Below are positions 49,737 to 57,725 of a DNA stretch of 64,000 bases, in pieces. The first letter of the stretch is position 1; every line of letters starts with the position of its first letter. Made by a program: the position numbers and the translations under genes. Location of the stretch: positions 1 to 64,000 of the forward strand of contig NZ_JALGRO010000010.1 of the NCBI RefSeq assembly GCF_022815645.1, written 5' to 3'. The notes beneath the pieces were generated by a model that saw nothing but the letters and a program-made list of their open reading frames with translations, was not told the DNA's origin and ran no database searches. This DNA comes from Curtobacterium sp. VKM Ac-2922. Lineage in GTDB: Bacteria; Actinomycetota; Actinomycetes; Actinomycetales; Microbacteriaceae.

Positions 49737-50687
49737 ATGCCCCAGGTCCGTCTCGCCCCGCGTCCGTCGGGGGACACCCGGCTCGACACGGTGTACCGAC
49801 CTGGAGGCCCGGTGGACGTGGCAGCGACCCTGCGGCCCCTGCAGCGCGGCTCCGGCGACCCGGCCTTCCGCGTGGTCGGCTCCGACGTGTGGCTCGCCCT
49901 CCGCACGCCGCAGGGTCCCGCGTCGGTCGCGGTCCGGCCCGCCGGGGACACGATCGCGATCTCCGCGTGGGGAGACGGCGCCGCGTGGGCGATCGAGCAC
50001 GGGCCGGACCTGGTCGGCCGCGGCGACGACTGGTCCGACCTCGACGTGTCGGGGAACGGGTTCCTTGCCGACGCCCGGCACCGGCAGCCCGGACTCCGGC
50101 TGTGCCGCACGAACACCGTCGTCGCGATGCTCGTGCCGGCCGTCCTGGAGCAGAAGGTCACATCGCGCCAGGCCTGGGGCGCGTGGCGGTACCTGCTGCG
50201 GCGGTACGGCACGCCCGCGCCCGGCCCTGCGCCGGTCGGCATGATCGTGCCGCCCGCCGCCGACGAGTGGGCGCGGATCCCGAGCTGGGAATGGCACCGT
50301 GCGGGCATCGAACCCGGGCGTTCCGCGACGGTGATGCGGGCGGTGAAGGTCGCGCCCGCGCTCGAACGGACGCTGACGCTCGGCCGCGGCGGGTCGGTCG
50401 TCGCTGCACGGCTGCAGTCGATCCCGGGCATCGGCCGGTGGACCGCTGCCGAGACCACGCAGCGCGCGCACGGCGACCCGGACTCGCCGAGCGTCGGGGA
50501 CTTCCACGTGCCAGCGCTGGTCGGGTGGGCGCTGACGGGTGGGCCGGTCGACGACGACGGCATGCTCGAGCTGCTCGAGCCGTGGCGCGGGCACCGCGAG
50601 CGTGTCGTGCGGCTGATCAGCGGGAGCGGCTTCCGCAAGCCCGCGTTCGGCCCGCGCATGACGATCCAGGACCACCGTCACCACTGA
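49737..50687 (+). CDS. DNA-3-methyladenine glycosylase II family (AlkA-like, HhH-GPD)
   Basis: This 316-residue base-excision enzyme has LVPAVLEQKVTSRQAW in the middle, a helix-hairpin-helix LQSIPGIGRWTAAE (about residues 220-233), and the catalytic Asp in SVGDFHVPALVGWAL. It removes alkylated purines from DNA. The N-terminal part is a divergent AlkA-N-like region. The start is the ATG at 49737; an upstream in-frame ATG would fall before the promoter box. Confidence 0.87.
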   Translation: MPQVRLAPRPSGDTRLDTVYRPGGPVDVAATLRPLQRGSGDPAFRVVGSDVWLALRTPQGPASVAVRPAGDTIAISAWGDGAAWAIEHGPDLVGRGDDWSDLDVSGNGFLADARHRQPGLRLCRTNTVVAMLVPAVLEQKVTSRQAWGAWRYLLRRYGTPAPGPAPVGMIVPPAADEWARIPSWEWHRAGIEPGRSATVMRAVKVAPALERTLTLGRGGSVVAARLQSIPGIGRWTAAETTQRAHGDPDSPSVGDFHVPALVGWALTGGPVDDDGMLELLEPWRGHRERVVRLISGSGFRKPAFGPRMTIQDHRHH

Positions 50688-50803
50688 ACAAAAGGCTGCA
50701 CAAGGGTACAGGAAAGGTCGGCCGAGTTGCCGACTGCAACCTCCTCGCCGAAGTCGGTACCGTCGGGATGGGGGCGAAGGGGTCGTCCCCCGAGAGGGGA
50801 AAC

Positions 50804-51547
50804 GTGGACACATCACGTCGAGAGGACGGCCCGACCAGGCGCCAGATCCTCGCCTATGCCGGGATTGCGGCGGGTGCAACGGCGCTCGGCGGTCTCGGGT
50901 TCGGAGCGACGCCGGCATTCGCCGCGGTCGCCTGGCGGTACCCGTTCCGTGAGCGGCACACGATCTCGTCGGCGTTCGGTCCGCGTCAGTCGCCCGGGGA
51001 CATCGGGAGTACCAACCACCAGGGGTTGGACTTCGCCGCGGGCACCGGAACGCAGATCTACGCGGTCGCGTCCGGAACGGTCGTCGAGACCAGCACGAAC
51101 ACCGGGTACGGCAACCTGACGCGCATCGATCACGGCGACGGGTACGTGAGCTGGTACGGACACCAGAGTGCCTTCCAGGTGTCCACCGGGGCGAAGGTCT
51201 CTGCAGGACAGAAGATCGGCCTCGTCGGGAGCACGGGGGTGTCCACCGGTGCGCACCTGCACCTCGGCATCACGAAGGACGGATCGTTCATCGACCCGGC
51301 ACCGCTGATCGAGGATGCGCCGCTCGCCAACGACACGTCGTCGCCGCCGCAGCAGCTCGATGACGAGCTGATCATCATCAAGTCGAGCGGGCGCGGGGCG
51401 GCTGTGGTGGGCCCCGGTTACTTCAACGCCCTGCCGACCGCCGAGTTCCAGGCGTGCGCCGTGGCGCTGCTCGGCGACCCGCTCATCGGCAACGACCGCG
51501 AGTTCGACGTGTGGAAGTCGATCGCCATCGGCGGCACCAAGGCCTGA
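50804..51547 (+). CDS. M23 family metallopeptidase with Tat signal and novel C-terminal domain
   Basis: This 247-residue exported peptidoglycan hydrolase has a twin-arginine-type signal (TRRQILAYAGIAAG, cleavage near AFA/AVA) and a LytM/M23 domain with zinc ligands NHQGLDFA (H..D) and GAHLHLGI (HLH). It then has about 60 C-terminal residues (LIIIKSSGRGAAVVGPGYF, GNDREFDVWKSIA). That tail is clearly related to the separate 59-residue protein encoded next. I choose the GTG at 50804 behind AGAGGGGA. A TACCGT box at 50758-50763 would start the mRNA after the alternative ATG at 50768. Confidence 0.85.
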   Translation: MDTSRREDGPTRRQILAYAGIAAGATALGGLGFGATPAFAAVAWRYPFRERHTISSAFGPRQSPGDIGSTNHQGLDFAAGTGTQIYAVASGTVVETSTNTGYGNLTRIDHGDGYVSWYGHQSAFQVSTGAKVSAGQKIGLVGSTGVSTGAHLHLGITKDGSFIDPAPLIEDAPLANDTSSPPQQLDDELIIIKSSGRGAAVVGPGYFNALPTAEFQACAVALLGDPLIGNDREFDVWKSIAIGGTKA

Positions 51548-51581
51548 CGGCCGATCCCATCAACGCAGCAAGGAGAACATC

Positions 51582-51761
51582 ATGAAGCTCATCCAGTCCA
51601 CCAACCGTGGCATCGCCGTCGTCGGAGCAGGGTACTTCCGCGGCCTCAAGAACCAGGAAGAACTGCAGGTCGCGATCAAGGCGTGGGGGCAGCCGGTCAC
51701 GGGCAACGACCGCGAGTTCGATGTGTGGAAGGCCATCGCCCTGCAGGGCACCACAGCCTGA
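51582..51761 (+). CDS. Stand-alone 59-residue copy of the M23 C-terminal domain
   Basis: This 59-residue protein has an ideal AAGGAG before its ATG, 34 bp after the M23 gene. The sequence MKLIQSTNRGIAVVGAGYF, then GNDREFDVWKAIALQGTTA, matches the end of the M23 protein over its whole length, with RGxAVVGxGYF, GNDREFDVWK and G-T-x-A conserved. It has no signal peptide or cysteine. The pattern recalls small phage lysis-module proteins, but I recognise no named family. It may bind cell wall or the M23 enzyme. It is followed by palindromic element copy 2. Confidence 0.82.
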   Translation: MKLIQSTNRGIAVVGAGYFRGLKNQEELQVAIKAWGQPVTGNDREFDVWKAIALQGTTA

Positions 51762-51771
51762 GAGGCTCGCA

Positions 51772-51835
51772 TCGCACCCGCGTGAGGACATCGCGCCCCG
51801 TACTGCCGGGGCGCGATGTCCGCAGCAGGGTGCGA
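51772..51835. repeat. Nested palindromic element, copy 2
   Basis: Outer arms are 51772-51779 and 51828-51835 (8 bp). Inner arms are 51786-51800 and 51807-51821 (15 bp, perfect) with a 6-nt loop. It shares the core GACATCGCGCCCCG and the CGCACCC flank with the element at 4382-4447. It lies between the convergent 59-residue gene and MarR gene, where it could terminate both. Confidence 0.8.
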
Positions 51836-51883
51836 AACGGACGTCCGCGGCGGGACCTGCGCGGCGCGCATGGGCGGGGCTTG

Positions 51884-52348
51884 TCAGAGACCCGGGTCGG
51901 TGGGGCCGAGCGCGTCCTGCATCCGTGCACTGACGGACCGCAGCGTGTCCGCGTCACCGGCCACGGGCCTCCAGAACAGGTGCTCGAGTGCCGCGGTGTG
52001 CGCGCGGATGCCGGCGAGCACCGCGCGGCGGCCGTCCGCGGTCATCACGACCCAGCTGCCTCGGCCGTCGGTGGGGCAGTCCGCGCGCTCGACCAGTCCG
52101 CGCGAGACCATGCGTGTGACCTGGTGGCTGACGCGGGACTTCTCCCAGCCGATGCCCGCCGCGACGTCGCGGACCCGCAGCCGGTGGTCGGGCTGTCGGT
52201 GCAGACCGATCAGGATCTCGAACTCCGGGATCGAGATGCCGGCACCCTGCTGCACGGCGTGGTCGAGCGCCCGGTCCAACCGGCGCCACACGTCGTGGTA
52301 CGCGTCCCACGTCGCCCAGTCGTGACGGTCGGCCCCCTGCTTCGGCAT
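51884..52348 (-). CDS. MarR family transcriptional regulator
   Basis: This 154-residue winged-helix regulator has DAYHDVWRRLDRALDHAVQ, IPEFEILIGLHRQPDHRLRVRDVAAGIGWEKSRVSHQVTRM (recognition helix) and a DGRGSWVVMTADGRRAV wing. I prefer the ATG at 52348 because a TACGCT box ends 6 nt before it; the frame is open further upstream. It is divergent from the PutA-type gene with a 115-bp spacer and might regulate it, though no palindrome stood out. Confidence 0.87.
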   Translation of the reverse strand: MPKQGADRHDWATWDAYHDVWRRLDRALDHAVQQGAGISIPEFEILIGLHRQPDHRLRVRDVAAGIGWEKSRVSHQVTRMVSRGLVERADCPTDGRGSWVVMTADGRRAVLAGIRAHTAALEHLFWRPVAGDADTLRSVSARMQDALGPTDPGL

Positions 52349-52354
52349 CCCCTC

Positions 52355-52360
52355 AGCGTA
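52355..52360 (-). promoter_or_regulatory. -10 box of a probable leaderless MarR mRNA
   Basis: The minus-strand TACGCT ends 6 nt before the ATG at 52348. Confidence 0.5.
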
Positions 52361-52451
52361 TCCATGCGGACCGCAGGCGGCGCGACGCTGGCACATCACT
52401 GACACTTGGCGAGCACTCGGCGCGCTCCGAGGTGGCGTCGGCGCCCCCGCC

Positions 52452-52457
52452 TACGAT
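52452..52457 (+). promoter_or_regulatory. -10 box of a probable leaderless PutA-type mRNA
   Basis: TACGAT ends 6 nt before the ATG at 52464. No SD is seen. Confidence 0.55.
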
Positions 52458-52463
52458 CGGAGC

Positions 52464-55400
52464 ATGCCGACCGCCCGCCTGAAGGACTGCACCGACGACG
52501 CCACCGCACTCGTGCGACGGTGGCTCGCGGCATCGGCGGACGTCAAGCCCGACCCCGGTGCAGCCCGTCTGGCCGAGGTGCTGCAGGACGACCAGGGACT
52601 CGACTTCACGCTCGGGTTCATCGACCGCGTGATCCGTCCCGACGACCCCCGCGTGGCGGCACGGCACCTCGAACAGCTCAGCCAGGGCGTGCCCGACGCG
52701 CTCGCCTGGTACCTGCGCGGCGCGGTGTCCTTCGGTGGTGGTTTCGCGACGATGGCGCCGTGGGCCGTCATCCCGACCGCGCGCCGGATCCTGCGCCGGA
52801 TGACCGGTCACCTGGTCGTCGACGCCGCGCCCGCCAAGCTCGGACCGGCGCTCGCCAAGCTCCGCAGCGACGGCACCGAACTCGACGTCTCGCTGCTGGG
52901 CGGGCCGGTGCTCGGCAGCGCCGACAGCGACCGTCGGCTGCAGGGCGTGCAGGACCTGCTCGCGCGGGACGACGTCGACCGCGTGTCGGTGTCCATCGGA
53001 TCCGTCGTGCCGCAGCCCGCGCCGTGGGCGTTCGACCAGACCGTGGCGCGCGCCGTCGACCGGCTGGTGCCCCTGTACCGCCTGGCCGCAGCGCGTCCCG
53101 AGCCCGCGACGATCACCCTCGACGTCGACGAGCACGGTGACACGGACCTGGCGGTCGCCGTGTTCCGCGCCGTGCTCGAGCGTCCCGAGTTCCACGCACT
53201 GCACGCCGGCATCACGCTGCAGGCGTACCTGCCCGACAGTGCCGCAGCACTCGAGACCCTGACGCAGTGGGCGCTCACGCGACGTGCTCGTGGCGGTGCA
53301 CCGATCACCGTGCGGCTCGTCAAGGGCGCGCACCTGGCGACCGAACACGTCGATGCGATCCTGCACGACTGGCCCCTGGCCACCTGGGGCAGCAAGCGCG
53401 AGACCGACATGGCGTACCTGCGGATGCTCGACGCGGCGCTGACGCCAGAGCGCACCGACGCCGTCCGCATCGGGGTCGCGGGGCACAACCTGTTCGACCT
53501 GGCCACCGCGTGGGCGCTCGCACAGCGCCGGGGTGTCACCGACGCAGTGCACGTCGCGATGCTGCTCGGCATGACGGCCACGCACGCCGACGCCGTCCGC
53601 GCCGACGTCGGACGGGTCGTGCTCTCGACCCCCGTCGTGCACCCGGACGACTTCCGGTCCGCGATCGGGTACCTGGCGCGGCGGCTCCAGGAGCACGCCA
53701 GCGCCGACGGGTTCATGTCCTCCGCCTTCGCGATCGGCGACGACCCCGCCGCCTTCGACCGCGAGCACGCCCGCTGGACGGCTGCCGTCGACGCGCTCGA
53801 CGCGCCCGTCCCGCCGACCAACCGCACGCAGGACCGCCGGCTGTCCCCGGGCGACCCCATCCCGCGCGACGCCTTCCGCAACGCGCCCGTCACCGACCCG
53901 ACGGTCCCGGCAAACCGGCAGTGGGCCGCCGACGTCCTGCGGCGGGTGCCCCGGTCGCAGCTCGGCGCGCAGACCATCCGCGGTTCGCGGGTGCTCGACC
54001 GCACCAAGCTCGAGCGGATCGTCCGCAGCACCGCCCAGGCCGGTGTCAACTGGGGGCGGCAGGACCCCGTCGACCGCGCCGAGCTGCTCGAGCTGATCGG
54101 CCACGAGCTCGAGGGCCGCCGCGCCGACCTGGTCGAGGTCGCCGTCGCCGAGACCGGTCTGACCCTCACCGAGGCCGACGCCGAGGTCAGCCGTGCGGTC
54201 GACTTCGCGCACCACTTCGCGGACCGCGCGCGCCACCTGGTGGACGTCACCGGTGCCGCCTTCGTCCCGCCCCGCCTGACCGTGGTGGTCCCGCAGTGGT
54301 CCGAGCCCGTCGCCGGTCCGGCCAGTGGCGTGCTGGCGGCGCTCGCCGCGGGCAGCGGGGTGCTGCTCAAGCCCGCTCCCCATGCCAAGCGGTCCGCCGC
54401 GGTCGTGGCCGACGTGCTCTGGGACGCCGGAGTCCCGCACTCCCTGCTGCAGCTCGTCGACCTCGACGAGGACGTCCTCGGACGGCAGCTCATCGCGCAC
54501 GCCGCCGTCGACCGCATCGTGTTCGCCGGTGCTGCCGACACCGCCCGGTCGTTCACGTGGTGGCGCGCCGGGCTGCCCCTGACCGCGGCGACCGGCGGCA
54601 CGAACGTCGTGGTCGTCACCCCGTCGGCGGACGTCGACCTGGCCGTGCAGGACATTGTGCGGTCGGCCTTCGGTCGGGCAGGGCAGGGAGTCGATGCGGT
54701 GTCGCTCGTCGTGCTGGTCGGTTCCCTCGCCGACAGTGAACGCTTCCGTCGCGGACTGGTCGACGCCACCCGCACGATCCGGGTGGCGTGGCCGGACGAC
54801 CCGACGGCGCAGATGGGTCCACTCGTCGCCGAGCCGACGGGTGCGGTCCTGCAGGCGCTGACGGAGCTCGGACCGGGGGAGTCCTGGTTGGTGCAGCCGG
54901 CGCCGCTCGACGACTCCGGACGGCTGTGGTCGCCGGGCATCCGCGACGGTGTCCGGCCGGGCAGCGACGCCCACCAGACCGCGCAGCCGGTGCCCGTGCT
55001 CGGCATCATGCGCGCGGAGACCCTCGACGACGCGATCGCGATCCAGAACGGCACCGACCACGGGCTGGTGGCGGGCCTGCACTCGCTCGACGCCGACGAG
55101 GTCGGTGAGTGGGTCCAGCGGGTCCAGGCAGGCAGCCTCGTCGTCAACCGCCCCACCACCGGCGCGGTCGTCGGTCGGAACCCGCTCGGCGGGTGGAAGC
55201 GCTCCGCCGTCGGCACCGGTACCCGGCCGGGTGGCTCGATGTCCGTCGTCACGCTCGGCCGGTGGCAGCCCACGCCCCGCACGGTCCACAAGAGCATCCA
55301 GCTGCACGGATTGTCGAACCGCGTGACTGCCGTGGTCGAGGCAGCGCGCAGTGGCCTGTCGTTCGAGGAGTTCGACCAGGTCCGCGCCGGGGCACTCAGC

Positions 55401-56021
55401 GACGTGCAGGCCCGGGCGGCCGAGTTCGGGGTCTCACGTGACCCCGCCGGCCTGGTCGTCGAGCGGAACGTGCTGCGGTGGCGTCCCCAGTCGGTGATCG
55501 TGCGGCAGGCCGAGGGCGCTTCGAACGGTGACCTGGTCCGGACCCTCGTCGCCGCCACGGCCAGTCGTGCGCACGTGCTGCTGAGCACCGCCCGCCCGCT
55601 GCCCGGGCCGCTCACGCAGCTGTTCGCAGCGCGCCGGGCGCCGCTCGACGTCGTCGACCACGTCGTCGAGTCGGACGACGAGTTCCTGCGCCGGGCGGCG
55701 TCGGGGGCGGTGTTCCAGGACGACTGGTCGAACCCCGACGACCAGCCCCAGGACGCCATCGACGTCGTGCTCGCCCAGGGACAGGACCGGCCGCGTCACA
55801 CCGCGTTCGGCGGACCCGGGGCGCGCATCCGTCTGGTCGGCGGTGATCCGCTGGCGCTCGAGGAAGCCCTGGGGGCGAGCATCGACGTCGCGATCCACGC
55901 GGCGCCGGTGGTCGAGGCCGGGTTGATCGAGATGCTGGCCTACCTCCGCGAGCAGTCCGTCTCGATCACCGCGCACCGCTTCGGCGAGGTGGACACCGAG
56001 TTCAGCGACCTGCGCGTCTGA
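52464..56021 (+). CDS. putA: PutA-type proline dehydrogenase with degenerate P5C dehydrogenase domain
   Basis: This 1185-residue protein has the layout of bifunctional PutA. The N-terminal proline dehydrogenase barrel (about residues 80-430) keeps VRLVKGAHLATEHVDA, AGHNLFDLA and the substrate-binding arginine pair in YLARRLQEH. The aldehyde dehydrogenase half (about 500-960) is recognisable (GVLAALAAGSGVLLKPAP, RNPLGGWKRSAVG). However, the usual WNFP is WSEP (Ser613 for Asn), ETGGKN is ATGGTN (Ala709 for the general-base Glu), and GQKCSA is GQGVDA (Val743 for the nucleophile Cys). P5C oxidation is therefore probably lost. The protein may only oxidise proline to P5C, or act structurally. It is divergent from a MarR gene. 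Confidence 0.85.
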   Translation: MPTARLKDCTDDATALVRRWLAASADVKPDPGAARLAEVLQDDQGLDFTLGFIDRVIRPDDPRVAARHLEQLSQGVPDALAWYLRGAVSFGGGFATMAPWAVIPTARRILRRMTGHLVVDAAPAKLGPALAKLRSDGTELDVSLLGGPVLGSADSDRRLQGVQDLLARDDVDRVSVSIGSVVPQPAPWAFDQTVARAVDRLVPLYRLAAARPEPATITLDVDEHGDTDLAVAVFRAVLERPEFHALHAGITLQAYLPDSAAALETLTQWALTRRARGGAPITVRLVKGAHLATEHVDAILHDWPLATWGSKRETDMAYLRMLDAALTPERTDAVRIGVAGHNLFDLATAWALAQRRGVTDAVHVAMLLGMTATHADAVRADVGRVVLSTPVVHPDDFRSAIGYLARRLQEHASADGFMSSAFAIGDDPAAFDREHARWTAAVDALDAPVPPTNRTQDRRLSPGDPIPRDAFRNAPVTDPTVPANRQWAADVLRRVPRSQLGAQTIRGSRVLDRTKLERIVRSTAQAGVNWGRQDPVDRAELLELIGHELEGRRADLVEVAVAETGLTLTEADAEVSRAVDFAHHFADRARHLVDVTGAAFVPPRLTVVVPQWSEPVAGPASGVLAALAAGSGVLLKPAPHAKRSAAVVADVLWDAGVPHSLLQLVDLDEDVLGRQLIAHAAVDRIVFAGAADTARSFTWWRAGLPLTAATGGTNVVVVTPSADVDLAVQDIVRSAFGRAGQGVDAVSLVVLVGSLADSERFRRGLVDATRTIRVAWPDDPTAQMGPLVAEPTGAVLQALTELGPGESWLVQPAPLDDSGRLWSPGIRDGVRPGSDAHQTAQPVPVLGIMRAETLDDAIAIQNGTDHGLVAGLHSLDADEVGEWVQRVQAGSLVVNRPTTGAVVGRNPLGGWKRSAVGTGTRPGGSMSVVTLGRWQPTPRTVHKSIQLHGLSNRVTAVVEAARSGLSFEEFDQVRAGALSDVQARAAEFGVSRDPAGLVVERNVLRWRPQSVIVRQAEGASNGDLVRTLVAATASRAHVLLSTARPLPGPLTQLFAARRAPLDVVDHVVESDDEFLRRAASGAVFQDDWSNPDDQPQDAIDVVLAQGQDRPRHTAFGGPGARIRLVGGDPLALEEALGASIDVAIHAAPVVEAGLIEMLAYLREQSVSITAHRFGEVDTEFSDLRV

Positions 56022-56092
56022 ACCGACCCGCGCGCATCCGGTCGAGCAGGTCGTTCCGCCAGTCGGTCACCCGTTCATTCTCCCAGGAATCC

Positions 56093-56845
56093 ATGAGGAT
56101 CATGCACTTTCGTGGCCGGATGGCTGACGACCGCACCCTCGTCGCCGACGGCCTGCGCAACGCGCGCGACCTCGGCGGACTGCCACGACGCTCGGGTGGG
56201 ACGACGCCGCGCGGCCGGTACTTCCGGTCCGAGTCCGTGGACCGGCTCACCGAACGGGGATGGGACGCGGTCCGCGATGCGGGCATCCGCACGGTCGTCG
56301 ACCTGCGGACGCCCGAGGAGCGCGCGCAGGACACGAACGATCGGCCCGAGTGGCTGACGACGGTGGCGGTCGACCACGACGACCTGCAGGACACCGCGTT
56401 CTGGTCCGGCTACTGGTCGAACGGCCTGGTCGGCACGCCCCTGTACTACGGTCCGCACCTGGACCGGAAGCCGGAGCGCACGGCCGCGGCCCTGGCAGCG
56501 CTGGCGCGGGCCGCACCGGGAGGTGCGATGTTCCACTGCGCCGGCGGCCGGGACCGTACGGGCATCGTCGCGCTGGTGCTGTTGGCCCTGGCGGACGTCG
56601 AGCCGCAGGCGATCGTCGACGACTACCTGCGCACCCTGCAGGTGTCGAACGACCTGTTCGCCGCGATGGGCGTGCAGGGACAGGAAGCCCGCATTCAGGC
56701 ACTGTGCGCGGAGCACGGCACCACCGTCGCCGACGCGTTCCGCGCCGTCGTCGCCGACTTCGACGCAGACCGGTTCGCCGCCCGGTCCGGTCTCGACGCA
56801 GACCACCTGGAGGCTCTGCGCACCTTCCGCGCGCCCGTCACCTGA
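56093..56845 (+). CDS. Tyrosine-protein phosphatase (PTP/DSP-like)
   Basis: This phosphatase of about 250 residues belongs to the actinobacterial PtpB/Y_phosphatase3 type. The P-loop is HCAGGRDRTGI (HCxxGxxRTG, about residue 148), and the N-terminus has LVADGLRNARDLGGLP, common to this group. TVVDLRTPEER provides the usual Arg/Asp strand. It acts on phosphotyrosine proteins or phosphoinositides. The ATG at 56093 has a weak AGGA; ATGs at 56102 or 56120 are alternatives. It follows the PutA gene by 71 bp. Confidence 0.85.
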   Translation: MRIMHFRGRMADDRTLVADGLRNARDLGGLPRRSGGTTPRGRYFRSESVDRLTERGWDAVRDAGIRTVVDLRTPEERAQDTNDRPEWLTTVAVDHDDLQDTAFWSGYWSNGLVGTPLYYGPHLDRKPERTAAALAALARAAPGGAMFHCAGGRDRTGIVALVLLALADVEPQAIVDDYLRTLQVSNDLFAAMGVQGQEARIQALCAEHGTTVADAFRAVVADFDADRFAARSGLDADHLEALRTFRAPVT

Positions 56846-56858
56846 GCGCGGGGCCGGT

Positions 56859-57059
56859 TCAGTCCTCGGTGTCGCCGGCCTCTTCGGACTCGACGCCGGT
56901 CTCGTCCATGCGATCGCGCAGGTGGTCGGCCATCGACGCGGCGCCCTCGTGTCCGTGGTCGTGGTTGACCTGCTCGATCAGGCCCGACAGCTTCTCGTGG
57001 TTGGTGGCGTCGGTGGCACCGTCCATGACGGGCTCGGTCTGTTCCTCGTTGTTGCTCAT
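56859..57059 (-). CDS. Small acidic protein of unknown function
   Basis: This 66-residue hydrophilic protein is rich in Glu, Asp, His and Met (HDHGHEGAASMADHLRDRMDE). No cysteine, helix-turn-helix or membrane segment was seen; it is probably helical in the middle. A TAGCGT -10 box at 57067-57072 ends 7 nt before its ATG, supporting expression. It is convergent with the phosphatase gene. I do not recognise a family. Confidence 0.65.
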   Translation of the reverse strand: MSNNEEQTEPVMDGATDATNHEKLSGLIEQVNHDHGHEGAASMADHLRDRMDETGVESEEAGDTED

Positions 57060-57066
57060 GCACTGG

Positions 57067-57072
57067 ACGCTA
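57067..57072 (-). promoter_or_regulatory. -10 box of a probable leaderless mRNA
   Basis: The minus-strand TAGCGT ends 7 nt before the ATG at 57059. Confidence 0.5.
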
Positions 57073-57174
57073 CGCGGCGATCCGGAGAGCGCGTCTCGGT
57101 CTGGCCGTTTGACGCCCGAAGTGGGGTACGGACCTGTCTGTCCCCCTTAGTGCGGACCGGGTAGTGTCGTCGTC

Positions 57175-57285
57175 AGCGAGCCACCCCGATCGGCGGGTCC
57201 CCTGCCCACCGAGGCTCGCCAGAGCGTCGACGCTCCGGCTCTTGAGCGTCCCCTGTGCTCGAGCCGGAGCGCGACAGCCCCGTCG
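57175..57285 (+). ncRNA. Candidate small RNA with twin C-rich hairpin loops (6C-like)
   Basis: There is no reading frame here. A -10 box TAGTGT (57162-57167) places the start near A57175. Hairpin 1 pairs 57176-57182 with 57213-57219 and 57191-57197 with 57205-57211, exposing TCCCCTG. Hairpin 2 pairs 57231-57241 with 57261-57271 (11 bp, perfect) and 57244-57247 with 57257-57260, exposing GTCCCCTGT. The two loops share the heptamer TCCCCTG. A short third stem (57272-57275/57282-57285) has loop AGCCCC. This matches the two-hairpin, C-rich-loop design of the actinobacterial 6C RNA; identity as 6C is not proven. G-rich 5' ends of mRNAs would be the expected targets. Confidence 0.55.
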
Positions 57286-57305
57286 TCCGGCCGTCGCAGG
57301 ACCGG

Positions 57306-57647
57306 CTAGTGTCGACGACCCGTGCCGACCAGCGCGACCTCGGCGATCGTGAACGCCGTCGCGAGCACGACCTGTCGCAGAGCCACCCGGCGCCACGGAG
57401 CCGGCGCGACCAGCAGCGGCAGCATCGTCACGGCGTGCGCGGCGTCGATCGCGGCACCGATGGTGTGGGCGTTCCCGGAACCGGCGCGGGCGAGCACCCC
57501 GGCCTGCACGACCTGGCGCACGCCGATCACCCGGTGGAAGGTCGCCGTCCGCCGGTCCCGACCCGAGCGGATGAGGTGCAGGGCGCCGAGGACGGCGCGG
57601 GCTCCCTCGACGGCGGTCGCGGACGAGTGGCCTTCGTGTGCGCTCAT
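57306..57647 (-). CDS. Small predicted membrane protein
   Basis: This 113-residue protein has two or three hydrophobic segments (FHRVIGVRQVVQAGVLAR, AAIDAAHAVTMLPLLVA, VVLATAFTIAEVALVG) and a charged N-terminus. A TACAAC box at 57654-57659 ends 6 nt before the ATG. I see no specific motif. It is divergent from the next membrane-protein gene. Confidence 0.68.
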   Translation of the reverse strand: MSAHEGHSSATAVEGARAVLGALHLIRSGRDRRTATFHRVIGVRQVVQAGVLARAGSGNAHTIGAAIDAAHAVTMLPLLVAPAPWRRVALRQVVLATAFTIAEVALVGTGRRH

Positions 57648-57725
57648 GCCCCCGTTGTACCGGCTCGGCCGGAGAACCAGCAGGGTCCGGGCGCCGTGGG
57701 CCTGGTCGGCGGGCAGACTGGGCCG

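Noticed and set aside
52353-55307. Minus-strand frame of nearly 1,000 codons opposite the PutA-type gene
   Set aside because: Low-complexity Arg/Asp/Val text, no start signal, and the plus-strand frame has clear PutA motifs throughout.
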